Assembly: GCF_037325665.1 (NCBI RefSeq)
Contig: NC_090251.1
Location: forward strand, 16,857,551-16,921,550
DNA: 64,000 nucleotides
Reading direction: 5' to 3'
Origin: Littorina saxatilis
Taxonomy: Eukaryota > Mollusca > Gastropoda > Littorinimorpha > Littorinidae
Shown here: one piece after another, positions 1 to 10,409 of the stretch
Layout: each line of letters begins with the position of its first letter
Position numbering within the stretch: the stretch's first letter is position 1
Position numbers and translations under genes: made by a program
Notes under the pieces: generated by a model
What the model was told of the DNA's origin: nothing
The model's input: the letters and a program-made list of their open reading frames with translations, nothing else
Database searches by the model: none

Positions 1-485
1 AGCAGGGCTTGACGATTTTTTATTTCCACCTAAAATGGAGTATGCCTGCCCAAGTTGCGGCAATAAACAGCTACTATACATGTGAAAGACCACTTGTGCC
101 AATGTGGGTCGCCGTTCATAAATGCGGAAGAAGTGTTTCTCGTTTGGGTCAAGGTTGAGCATGTCAGACGTGAGGGAGATGAAAAAGAACTCTGAATCGG
201 ATTCATTGGCATGTTAAAAGCCAGCTTGACAATGTGGTCCTTATAATGCGGGTGATCTCTTTACATTAACAGGTGAACTTTGACGAATAGACTGTGGAAC
301 GTATCCTTTAAGATTTGTTTCCCTCACTGCTGGAGCCTAACCATTGTAGTGTGATTCTAATCTATGGGATTGTACATCTTTTTTCTTGAAATATAAGGTG
401 CTAAGGAGAACATAAAGTAATCAAGATTACTTTTCATTGTTATGTGGATGTTTTAATGACCGTTTTGTGTGTGTTGTGTTGACAG

Positions 486-3400
486 CATTGTGAAGTACAT
501 CACAGGGGAGAGCACCCTTGCTGAGGGCGCTGACCCCAATGCTACGCCTGACAAGCCTCTGATGGACAAGGAGAAGGATCTTCTCGAGAAACTCAAGGTA
601 TGAAAATTACATCTTGTATCAACCCATTTCTTGCTCCCTTTGGGTGGTTCCCTAATTGTTATTCTTGTCCTTGCTTGGCATTCTTGTCCTTGCTCAATAT
701 TCATGTTTTGTTGAATGATGAAGGGCCCAGAAGAGAAAAGATGCTGAAAGATTGAATTTGGTGTGTGGTACCTTCCTTACACAGTTGCGCTCCCCCCCCC
801 CCCCCCCCCTTAAGGCCTCCTGTTGCTGTTTATAAGACTTTACATCCCCCCACCCCTTAACACCTTCCTTTTGACAGATTTTCTGTTAATTACCTCTGTA
901 TATTTAACCACTTTTAAAGTCTCCCTCTCTTTTTAGACCTGATTTACTCCATCCCTCTCAAGACCTGATTTACTCCATCCCTCTCAAGACCTGATTTACT
1001 CCATCCCTCTCAAGACCTGATTTACTCCATCCCTCTCAAGACCTGATTTACTCCATCCCTCTCAAGACCTGATTTACTCCATCCCTCTCAAGACCTGATT
1101 TACTCCATCCCTCTCAGGACCTGATTTACTCCATCCCTCTCAAGACCTGATTTACTCCATCCCTCAAGACCTGATTTACTCCATCCCTCAAGACCTGACT
1201 TACTCCATCCCTCTCAAGACCTGATTTACTCCATCCCTCTCAGGACCTGATTTACTCCATCCCTCTCAAGATCTGATTTACTCCATCCCTCAAGACCTGA
1301 TTTACTCCATCCCTCAATACCTGACTTACTCCATCCCTCTCAAGACCTGATTTACTCCATCCTTCTCAAGACCTGATTTACTCCATCCCTCAAGACCTGA
1401 TTTACTCAGGTACATGGTCTCGCAAGGGAGGTACTATACCATTGTTCGAGAGTCATTTTATTTATTTATTTTTGGTGTGCAGGGAGTGATTCAGAAGTTC
1501 TTGCTCGAGCACATTGACCTACAGGTGGCAGCACTGTATGCTGTGCAAGTCTTCAGCCACAACAACAACTTCCCTAAAGGTAAGCTTGGGCCCGCTCTGA
1601 ACCGAACATGTTTTTGTTTTTTTGTAGCTTATATTGATGGTTGAGAGGGATTGACAGAATTGTTCTCTCTGTTTGTTTCGGTTTTTACATTTAGTCAAGT
1701 TTTGACTAAATGTTTTAACATAGAGGGGGAATTGAGACGAGGGTCATGGTGTGTGTGTGCGTTTGTCTGTGTGTGTGTGTAGAGCGATTCAGACTAAACT
1801 ACTGGACCGATCTTTATGAAATTTGACATGAGAGTTCCTGAGAATGATATCCCCGGACGTTTTTTTCTTTTTTTCGATAAATGTCTTTGATGACGTCATA
1901 TCCGGCTTTTTGTAGAAGTTGAGGCGGCACTGTCACACCCTCATTTTTCAATCAAATTGTTTGAAATTTTGGCCAAGCAATCTTCGACGAAGGCCGGACT
2001 TCGATATTGCATTTCAGTTTGGTGGCTTAAAAATTAATTCATGACTTAGGTTATTAAAAATCTGAAAATTGTAAAAAAAAAAATTTATAAAACGATCCGA
2101 ATTTACGTTCATCTTATTCTTCATCATTTTCTGATTCCAAAAACATATACATATGTTATATTTGGATTAAAAACAAGCTCTGAAAATTAAAAATATAAAA
2201 ATTATGATCAAAATTAAATTTCCGAAATAGTTTTAAAAACTATTTCATCTTATTCCTTGTTGGTTCCTGATTCCAAAAACATATAGATATATGTTTGGAT
2301 TAAAAACACGCTCAGAAAGTTAAAACGAAGAGAGGTACAGTAAAGCGTGCTATGAACCACAGCGCAACCGCTACCGCGCCAAACAGGCTCGTCACTTTCA
2401 CTGCCTTTTGCACTAGCGGCGGAATACGTTCAGTTTCATTCTGTGAGCAGGGTTCGTACAGAGTCCTTGAACCCTGGAAAACTCCTTGAAAATTGGAAAA
2501 CCTTTTCCAGGCATTGAAAAGTGCTTGAAAATAGAGTTTTGTTAAATAGTCATTGAAAAGTACTTGATTTTTCCAAATTGTTGCCTATACATTTCGTCAG
2601 CAGCTTGTCTTATTTAAAAAAAAATGCAACCCCCTTTTTTTTCGTCAAATACAGTACACACATTTTGGGAGAATAAAAGATCGAGTAAAAACGAAAGCAG
2701 ACGAACAAACTATTACTAGTCACCCGTAGTTGCTTCCCTTCCCGGAAGTTGGCAAGGGAAACAACTACGAAGTGGCATCTCTTGAGAAAGAAATTCACCA
2801 GAAACTTGATGACTTGAAAAACTGAAGGTAAGCTTGGTGCTTTGCATTAATTTGGGGAAAATCATGTCCTTGAAAAGCATTTATTTGGTCCTGGAAATGT
2901 CCTTGAAAACTCCTTGAATTGTATCAGCTCTGCCCTGCAGGGACCCTGTGTGAGTTCCACAGTGTACAAATATCAACATTCACAGATATGAGAACTTGAG
3001 GTAGCTTGGTTTAATTCGTATTTATCATTTCCAAAAGTTCCAATGTGTTTGAAAAAATGAATCATTTTATGCAGATAAGTTCTCATGTCTGCATTCCATT
3101 TGGTGTTGACATTCAGATCTAGGATGATTTTATTCCTTACACTGGTGCAATTCTGTAACACATGTTACATAGCCACTGGTGAATTAACAGAAAAACAAGA
3201 AGGGCAAAGCCCATACGACTCACATGCTTGACCTTCTGCTTTACACATTTTTCCTTCCAAAATACATGTGACCTTGACCCAAGGTCAAGGTCATCCAAGG
3301 TCATGCAACACAAAGCTGTTAATTCAAGACATAGGAAGTACAATGGTGCTTATTGGCTCTTTCTACCATGAGATATGGTCACTTTTAGTGGTTCACTACC

Positions 3401-6400
3401 TTATTTTGGTCACATTTCATAAGGGTCAAAGTGACCTTGACCTTGATGATATGTGACCAAATGTGTCTCATGATGAAAGCATAACATGTGCCCCACATAA
3501 TTTTTAAGTTTGAAACAGTTATCTTCCATAGTTCAGGGTCAAGGTCACTTCAAAATATGTATACAATCCAACTTTGAAGAGCTCCTCTGACCTTGACCTT
3601 GAAGCAAGGTAAACCAAACTGGTATCAAAAGATGGGGCTTACTTTGCCCTATATATCATATATAGGTGAGGTATTCAATCTCAAAAACTTCAGAGAAAAT
3701 GGGAAAAATGTGAAAAATAGCTGTTTTTTAGACAACATTTATGGCCCCTGCGACCTTGACCTTGAAGCAAGGTCAAGATGCTATGTATGTTTTTTGGGGC
3801 CTTGTCATCATACACCATCTTGCCAAATTTGGTACTGATAGACTGAATAGTGTCCAAGAAATATTCAACGTTAAAGTTTTCCGGACGGCCGGACGGACGG
3901 ACGGACGGACGGACGGACGACTCGGGTGAGTACATAGACTCACTTTTGCTTCGCATGTGAGTCAAAAACGGTCATATAGGTTTTCGCATCCATGGGAGGT
4001 AATCGGAACCGACCAAACAGACTGAGCCAGTAGCGCGACATATGTCGCGACAACCAGCCTAAGGGTTAATCTCTGTGCTATGTGTGTCTCAGGTATGCTC
4101 CTGCGGTTCTTTGTGACCATGTACGACCAGGAGATCATTGAGGAAGAGGCGTTCCTCCTCTGGAAGGAGGAGGTGAATGACGAGTACCCTGGCAAAGGCA
4201 AGGCTCTCTTCCAGGTAAGCAAGTCTTCTTCACCACAGTAACGCTTGAATGAGAAGACTCTTCTCTCATGTACCGCTGGCCGATGCAACCATGCACAGTT
4301 AGCAATTTTACTGTACAGCAGTCCCTGCAATGTACGGCCCCCGGCGTGAGCGGCCACCTGACATGTACGGACACATTTGCTCGGCACGGAGTGTTTTCCT
4401 TCTATATTTGCCCCCCCCTTAAACGGACACCTGCAAAACGTGGACACGGACACTAATTTTCGGTCCCAACAGCAGGTCATACCAAAGTACGGACAGACCA
4501 TCGTCAAATTTTCACCACACCAAAATCAATAACAGAGCAGTCCGGCTCTTGGTACAAAGGTCACAGCCGCAAAGGCGTGATGACAGTCTCTGTTAACTTG
4601 GGTGCACGTGTACTCATCAGGAGGGGGTTCATTTGGGTCAGGAGTGGAGTGCACGCACTTTCTTGCTTTCAAATGTGAAGATGCCAACATGAAACTGCAC
4701 TATGCTCTTTATTCATGTCTGTTGGACGTAAGCAACAGAAGCCACAGTCGATGAAGGCCCTCCGAGAAAGAGTGAAAAATCGGCCACCGTTCTCAGCATC
4801 GCGTGTCTGTGTGTAACCTCTTTCATTGACAAGATAATCTTGTTTTCCCGCAGCCTTGACCAGTGAGTCGGTTACCTAATCTGTGAACCCTTCAGTTGTG
4901 TTGCTTTGTCAAAAGTTAGACACGGTCAACTGGTTTTGAGTGTACAGTGCAGCTGGCCTCAATTAGCCGGTGACACCTCTTTGGCCACAGCACCAAACAG
5001 TACATGGCTGGGGGGAGGGAGCGAGAGAGGGGGGGGGGGGGTAGCTGGCTAAACTCAGTGGGGTGTCCGGCCAGTGTCACTGCATGTCAGCAGGAAGAGC
5101 ATTGGAGAGAAATAGAGAGGTGTACTCTTCCAAACAATTTCCAAGGATCAGTTGTCAGGGCTTAGGGTAGGCAGTGAGGGAGAGTGAGAGCGGTGTTGTG
5201 TACAGTGTATTTCCGACTGAAGAGTGAACAGTCACTGCCACAAGATCGGCATGCAGTCAATAAAGCCAGACAAGAAGAATGATTATGACATGCGGCTCTA
5301 TCTGCTGGTTTTTATTGAGTCACTTGAGAAAAAGTGACTCTATGTAATCGGTCAGTGTTAGTCTGTCCGGCGTCCGTAGACACCACCTTAACGTTGGACT
5401 TTTCTCGGAAACTATCAAAGCGATCGGGCTCATATTTTGTTTAGTCGTGACCTCCAATGACCTCTACACTTTAACGATGGTTTCGTTGACCTTTGACCTT
5501 TTTCAAGGTCACAGGTCAGCGTCAAAGGAAAAATTAGACATTTTATATCTTTGACAAAGTTCATCGGATGTGATTGAAACTTTGTAGGATTATTCTTTAC
5601 ATCAAAGTATTTACATCTGTAGCCTTTTACGAACGTTATCAGAAAAACAAGGGAGATAACTAGCCTTTTCTGTTCGGCAACACACAACTTAACGTTGGGC
5701 TTTTCTCGGAAACTATAAAAGTGACCGGGCTCAAATTTTATGTGAACGTGACTCATTGTGTTGTGAATAGCAATTTCTTCCTGTCCATCTGATGCCTCAT
5801 ATAATATTCAGAACTGCGAAAGTGACTCGATCGAGCGTTTGCTCTTCTTGTTCAAACTGGTTTTCAACGCTTATTCTCTCAAAGCATCTGCACACCTGCC
5901 TCTGTGCTGTGTTTGTGTGGCTGCTTTCGTATGATGTCAGTGCATGGTGAGTGCGTTCACTGCCTTGAGGATTTATTTTTATCTCTTCTTTTCAACACCA
6001 TTCACACAAATCATTTTTTGCAGAACGTTTAACAAAATATTAGGAGTTGCATGTTATCATTTAGTAGCCACAAGAAGTGGTTAGCATAGACTCAAACATG
6101 TTGTGTGTGTGTCTCTGTGTGAGTGCATGGGGGAGGGGGTGGTGTGGTCACCCCTCCCGTGACCGGCCACCTGGACTTTATCATAGAAATAACTACATTG
6201 TCATCATTGGGGCCGAGTGGATTGGGAGGTGAAATGGCAACAAAAGAACCAAGGTTTTGAGAGTTTTGTTTGAAATTGGAATGTTAAAAGATGTTTGCTG
6301 AAGTTGCCAACTGGTTAAGTATTGAGTACAAAGAGAAGTGCTCTGGCATTTTTCCTTATGCAAGGTTTCAGAATTGTACTGCACCAGTTTACCTGGATGC

Positions 6401-7066
6401 TAATGTCAGTCCAAGTCTGAATTTCAGCAGTGCTACAGTTTCTGTTTTAAACAGGATGAAAGATCAGTATCTCATTGTTTCCCAGGTACTATGGCTCTAT
6501 CTGACCAGGTACGGATATATCAGCTCAGACTGTTACTGTTAGGCAAAAAAAAAAAAAGGTCTGTTTACGGTAACCCGACCGACCCTATTTTTTTCGCGCG
6601 ACCCTAGACTTTTTTTTGGCATTTGGGGGAGAAAAAAAAAAAAAAATCTTTTGGGTTTTTTGTGCAAAATAACGTAAAAATATGGTTTTTTGGAGAAAAA
6701 AAAAAAAAAATCCCGACCTACCGACCCTATTTTTTTGGCCTATGTTACCGTAAACAGACCTATTTTTTTTTTTTTTTGCCTTAGCTTCAGTCGCTTCCTG
6801 TAACGTGGATCTAACGCCTGCAGTCCGGCGTGTTGATACAGTTTCTACACAGTTACTACTATTCTGAGTGACCTGCTGCAGCACAGCTGGTCTCGTCTAA
6901 AAAAAACTTAGTCAACATAGGTGGGGTAGAAAGTGTTAAGCAGCTGCATTTTTGTGTGAAGTGTGAACTACACCTTTTGCTCTTCATTTCTCTTTGACAG
7001 GTGAACCAGTGGCTGACATGGCTGGAGCAGGCAGAGGCAGAATCGGAGGAGGAAGATGACGAATAA
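486..7066 (+). CDS. EIF4G2: Eukaryotic translation initiation factor 4 gamma 2 (DAP5/p97/NAT1), last four exons
   Basis: Four exons at 486-597, 1483-1579, 4093-4214 and 7001-7066, all with AG/GT borders and compatible phases, read through to a TAA at 7064-7066. They encode about 132 residues ending in an acidic tail (EAESEEEDDE). The stretches DLQVAALYAVQV, NNNFPKGMLLRFF, EIIEEEAFLLWKEE, PGKGKALFQ and VNQWLTWLEQAE match from memory the C-terminal W2/eIF5C HEAT domain of DAP5, which ends the same way in vertebrates. The family supports cap-independent or alternative translation initiation by binding eIF4A and eIF3 but not eIF4E; the W2 domain is a protein-contact module in the cytoplasm. The N-terminal MIF4G and MA3 domains lie upstream of this window. 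Introns carry a minisatellite, a family B repeat, a family A repeat and MITEs. The first exon (IVKYITGEST..) is the least conserved part. I am confident of the identity and exon borders. Confidence 0.93.
598..1482 (+). repeat. EIF4G2 intron with a 24/26-base minisatellite (935-1407)
   Basis: Between about 935 and 1407 some 18-19 copies of a unit containing AGACCTGATTTACTCCATCC are arrayed head to tail. Units come in longer (ending CCCTCTCA) and shorter (ending CCCTCA) forms and in variants with GACTTACTCC or AGGACCTG. A poly-C run lies at about 792-809. The array ends 75 bases before the next exon. Confidence 0.9.
1682..2954 (+). mobile_element. Family B hairpin-ended element (B1), interrupted by a hAT-like MITE
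   Basis: Starts TTTTTACA then the palindrome TTTAGTCAA-GTT-TTGACTAAA, then GGGGGAATTGAGACGAGGGT, a TG tract, GTAGAGCGATTCAGACTAAA and AT-rich sequence shared with four other copies. At CATTCTGTGAG it is broken by the insertion at 2448-2948 and resumes for about 14 bases (TGTGAGTTCCACAG). The normal 3' hairpin end is missing. It lies in the EIF4G2 intron. Confidence 0.8.
2448..2948. mobile_element. hAT-like MITE nested in family B
   Basis: Ends CAGGGTTCGTACAGAG... and ...GCAGGGACCCTG are inverted (CAGGGT), and the insertion is flanked by TGTGAG at 2442-2447 and 2949-2954, or by an 8-base TCTGTGAG/TGTGTGAG pair with one mismatch. The interior repeats CCTTGAAAA motifs near both ends. The interrupted sequence rejoins family B, confirming the insertion. 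Confidence 0.7.
3194..3968 (-). mobile_element. Family A hairpin-ended element (A1)
   Basis: Minus-strand copy in an EIF4G2 intron. It runs from AACAAGAAGGGCAAAGCCC (the 3' hairpin end) to GACTCACTTTTGCTTCGCAT GTGAGTC plus an A-run (the 5' end). It carries many AAGGTCA/TGACCT repeats and a (GGAC)n run near 3890-3915. Open frames in it recur in all copies and look non-coding. Confidence 0.88.
5309..5852 (+). mobile_element. Family A' hairpin-ended element
   Basis: Starts TTTTTATT then GAGTCACTT-GAGAAA-AAGTGACTC and ends AAGTGACTCGATCGAGCG, GAGC-GTTT-GCTC hairpin, TTCTTGTT. Inside, a segment with TTAACGTTGG.CTTTTCTCGGAAACTAT occurs twice (about 5389 and 5688), and GACCTTTTTCAAGGTCA is present. 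It is a relative of family A by its ends, with a different interior. Confidence 0.8.
6542..6780. mobile_element. Harbinger-like MITE, copy 1
   Basis: A 239-base element with inverted ends GGCAAAAA...AGGTCTGTTTACGGTAAC and GTTACCGTAAACAGACCT...TTTTTGCC, flanked by TTA at 6539-6541 and 6781-6783. A TTA/TAA duplication with GGC..GCC ends fits the PIF/Harbinger superfamily. It lies in the last EIF4G2 intron. Confidence 0.72.
6848..6942 (-). repeat. Short dispersed repeat (copy in inverse orientation at 29105)
   Basis: About 95 bases matching 29105-29196 on the other strand, sharing CTGCTGCAGCACAGCTGGTC and ACATAGGTGGGGTAGAAAGT. It sits about 60 bases before the last EIF4G2 exon. The class is unknown. 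Confidence 0.65.
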
Positions 7067-9412
7067 AGAGGACACACCATGTCTCGCCCACTCATCCACT
7101 TCTGTACTCAGCCCCGGAGCTGCCACTTCTTATTCCCTCTTCTTATCAACAGAGTATTTTAGCTGCATGCTGAATGTCAATAGGACCCGCCAAGTTTAAA
7201 AGGAAAAAAAAAAGAGAATAGTGTGGTTTAGACCAGTTTGTGACAACAATTCCCAACAGTCAACTGCAGTGTGAACACATTGTGATATAGACACATACAC
7301 CAACTGGACGGGGAAAAAAGGCCTGTGATGGACTTATAGGAGATTAGGGATTAATTGCAGGTTTGATTTTGAGAGTCGATGGATCAACTGGCTCTTTTTG
7401 ACGTGGATTGTTGCATGGACATTTCAAGCGACTGATTGGCTGGCCAAGGAAGCAAGTTCTTTTTTTAAATTGGTGGTTAATTTTAGACTGAAAGATAATC
7501 AAATCAAACGACTGTAATCCGCAATATATGTGTACATGAAAATTTGGTGTGATTGTTGTCATAAAGTAGTCCAAATTTAGAGTTTTACAATGGGTTTATT
7601 AGTTATTTTCCGGGTTGATTTTCAACCATGAACTTTCCTGTGTAACTTTGCAACACGTCATGGCATTTCAGCTGTTTCATTGATATGATGATGCCTTTGT
7701 AACATTCTTTCCTGAATGCATGTCTTTAACTTATAATTTTTCATCAGTGTGTTTCAGCATGTTTGGTTGCCAGCAGTTTCATTTTCTGAATCTTGACAAT
7801 TTACAGCGAGGAAAATAATCATGAAGATGAATTTTAAAGCCATAGTTTTAGCGACTGTTTATTGCTTGAGAAATTGAATCTTATGGGTTAGACTTCTCAT
7901 TGTGCCTGACTGATTGTTTTGTGCACACACATGTATGGTTGGTTTCTTTGATTTTATGTTTTTTTAGTCAGGAGGTATTACAAATTTAGTTAGATGAAGC
8001 TTCTGTGAAGTTGACTTTAGGGAAAAACACTGGATTGTTCATAGCCTGCTTAGCCACTGAACGTACTGCTCAGATGGTTTTCTTCCTGTGGACAAATCAG
8101 ATTGAATCTCCGGTCTGTGATTTGATTTGAGGTGCATGTTATTGGTGATGGTTTGCATGTGTACGTGACTTGTGTATGTTGTTCTCTTGCCTTCTTACTT
8201 AGCTTTCTAACTTTTGAGAATTGATTTTGCATTAAAATGTTCAATTTCTCCTTTTTTTTCTTTAAGGGATTTGGGTGTTTGGGGAAAAAAAGTCTGGTGT
8301 GCTTATGTTAAAATGCATTTATTTATTTGAATGTCAATGCATGGAAGATTTTATGACACATATTTCAAGTGCTATTGTGTATTGATAGGTTAAAATCACA
8401 TCCGCTGTCATTTTCTTGTCAAGTTTGTTGCACCCTAGGCTTAAAAATTAAATTTGCATTGTTGTACTCTATCTTGTCAAGATTGGTTTTATAGATTTCT
8501 TTCACCTGCTTATTTTGCAACACAGCTGGAAAGATTAACTGAAGGAAGCTTTTGCAGCGTGGTTCATATGTCAAAGGTGTCTGTCCCACATGGGATGCAT
8601 TCAAGCACAGACGATGGTAAGGTTTAAGGAAAGGTCATTGGAGAATTGTAATGTGTTCTTTTATGGAGGGTATTGCTTAGCGCATGTCTTGGAACAGACT
8701 TTTTAAACAAGTGTGAAGCTTTTTTTGTGTTTGATTTCCCACCCTTTTTCCCTTACATAAAGTTGTTCTCGTGTAGTGCGTGTTTATCCCTTTCAATGTT
8801 TTTTCTCACTTCTTTTGTTTTTGTATGTCCGCAGTGATGTGCTGGTTAATTATCTGAAGTGGTAGTGAGACAATGAACCAAAGATTCCACTGTGGCCTGT
8901 CACTTTTGTGAGCTAAAATTAGACTTGGATAATAATGTACTTATGTGGCTGGCTTGTGTGCCACTTGTGAGGGGGCTGCTTTAAAACAACTTGCAACTGT
9001 CTGCTTGTGTATAGAGATTGAGGCTGCAGAGTGCTTTTCTATTTACCCCAAGATAACATTTTCTGAGAAAAGCTTGGCGAAACTGTTTCAGTTGTGCTAG
9101 ATGAATTTTTATTTTTATTTTAGAAGTAAGTTTTGATTTCTTTTCCTCTCGTGATCCAAATTTTAGTCCCATTTCTTAGTATGAAGCACATATAGGTTTT
9201 TCCTGTAGGTGTTGTAAAAACTGTGTTAGAATGTAATTTTGCTTTCTTTCTTTCCTTTTCTATAACTAGTTTGTACATCATGTAGCTGATTGAGAAGTAA
9301 GATAAAAAAAAGAGGAAAAAATTGAAAAAGTGTAGAAAAGTTTTATTTGTCCGAAATGGAAAACTTTGTATATGTACTCTTGCATCAAATAAACTTGAAA
9401 TGTTCGTCTTCA
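7067..9412 (+). other. EIF4G2: EIF4G2 3' untranslated region
   Basis: About 2.3 kb follow the stop without coding signal. The sequence is AT-rich, has few of the repeats seen elsewhere in the window, and ends near an AATAAA at 9388-9393. An ATTAAA near 8231 could be an earlier site. The lack of insertions compared with the introns suggests transcribed, constrained sequence. Confidence 0.6.
9388..9393 (+). terminator. Poly(A) signal AATAAA
   Basis: AATAAA followed within about 20 bases by a GT/T-rich stretch (TGTTCGTCTT...GTGTGACTG). It is the best candidate for the EIF4G2 cleavage site and sits about 1 kb upstream of the Myb start codon. Confidence 0.55.
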
Positions 9413-9466
9413 CCTGTGTGACTGTTTTTCTTTTATGATTTCTGTCTTTCTTTCACTTTTTAAATA

Positions 9467-9732
9467 CACACACATGATATAGGGCACCTAAACGTAGTGT
9501 GTTTATTAATAATTTAAATACATCAATTTGTAAACGGTGAAGACAGAATAAAACCTACCATACACGCACATGATAACGGGCACCTAAAAGTATTGTTCAT
9601 TAATAATTTAAATACATCAAAATGTAAACGGCAAAGACACAACAGAACCTCTCGCACACACACACACACATGATAGAGGGAACTCAAAAAGTATTGTTTA
9701 TTTTTAATTTGAATACATCAATTTGTTAACAA
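9467..9732. repeat. Three-unit tandem repeat between EIF4G2 and Myb
   Basis: Three imperfect units of roughly 80-97 bases (about 9467-9563, 9564-9655, 9656-9732). Each has a CA-rich start, CATGATA, an AGGGCACCTAAA-like segment, ATTAATAATTTAAATACATC and TTTGTAAACGG or a variant. It fills much of the spacer between the poly(A) site of one gene and the promoter of the next. Confidence 0.75.
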
Positions 9733-10113
9733 TAATAACAATAACACTATTGTCCATTAAGATGTTGCATAAAAATGGAAAATTTTCTTTCAGCAAAGCT
9801 GGAGAACAAAACCTTACTTCTCAGACTCCTTACAATTACATTCATAAATCATGTCAAGAAGACCCCAGATGGATTTTTTTCCGGCAATGTAATAAAAACA
9901 ACACTCCAGGAACTGATATCGTACAAACAGAACTGCATAATTATGCAAATCTGATGCAACTGAACTGTGAAATTGCAAACACCAAAACTGCAGCCATAAC
10001 CCTGTAAATTATATTGATAGCTTTAAAACCTGAATTTATAAAACAAATAATTCAACAGAAGAGGTGCATTCAAAGTAAACTCCCACCTTTGCCCAACTCC
10101 CCTCCTGCAGTGG

Positions 10114-10330
10114 ATTGGTTTCACTTTCAATCGGCAGCTGGCTCGGGAGATCCCCCCCAATAAAGTTATTTTTAGCAGCTTGCCTCGAGAGTTCGACCAA
10201 TCAAAACGCCGTATTCGCGGCAGCAATCCCAGAGCGCGCAATCTAAATCCCTGTAAGCGCCATCTTCGCCTTGCGAGAGAGCGTTTTGTGTGACATACCT
10301 CTTCAACATTTAGCTAAATTCGACAAATTA
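10114..10330 (+). promoter_or_regulatory. Myb gene promoter with three CCAAT boxes
   Basis: CCAAT pentamers occur at 10114-10118 (as ATTGG, minus strand), 10157-10161 and 10197-10201, spaced about 43 and 40 bases. They are followed by a GC-richer segment and, at 10257-10270, GCGCCATCTTCGCC, whose reverse complement resembles a YY1-type AAGATGGCG site often found just after start sites. No TATA box is obvious at a fitting distance. Multiple evenly spaced NF-Y boxes are a known feature of cell-cycle-regulated promoters, which would suit a Myb gene. The start site is inferred to lie near 10250-10290. Confidence 0.5.
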
Positions 10331-10358
10331 ACAGCGATACCAGGCAATCTACAAGTTG

Positions 10359-10409
10359 ATGCGTGTAATGGAAGGGCCAGTCAAACTGGTCGTCACTGAC
10401 AATGAGTGA
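10359..10409 (+). promoter_or_regulatory. Upstream ORF overlapping the Myb start codon
   Basis: An ATG at 10359 opens a 16-codon frame (MRVMEGPVKLVVTDNE) that ends in TGA at 10407-10409, eight bases past the first base of the main ATG (10402) and in another frame. If the leader starts upstream of 10359, ribosomes must leak past this ATG to make Myb. That would be a plausible brake on translation. Confidence 0.5.

Noticed and set aside
1-485. An additional upstream EIF4G2 exon in the first 485 bases
   Set aside because: No frame with acceptor/donor pair and family similarity could be found; treated as intron.
935-1407. CRISPR-like array
   Set aside because: Units are directly abutting with no unique spacers and lie in a eukaryotic intron; it is a minisatellite.
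3268-3456. Recurrent protein MTLTQGQGHPRSCNTKLLIQ seen in several family A copies
   Set aside because: Frames arise from the AAGGTCA-rich repeat on either strand, lengths vary among copies, and no domain is recognisable.
3962-4507. 181-codon minus-strand frame
   Set aside because: It runs antisense across the EIF4G2 exon at 4093-4214 and repeat sequence and shows no protein family features.
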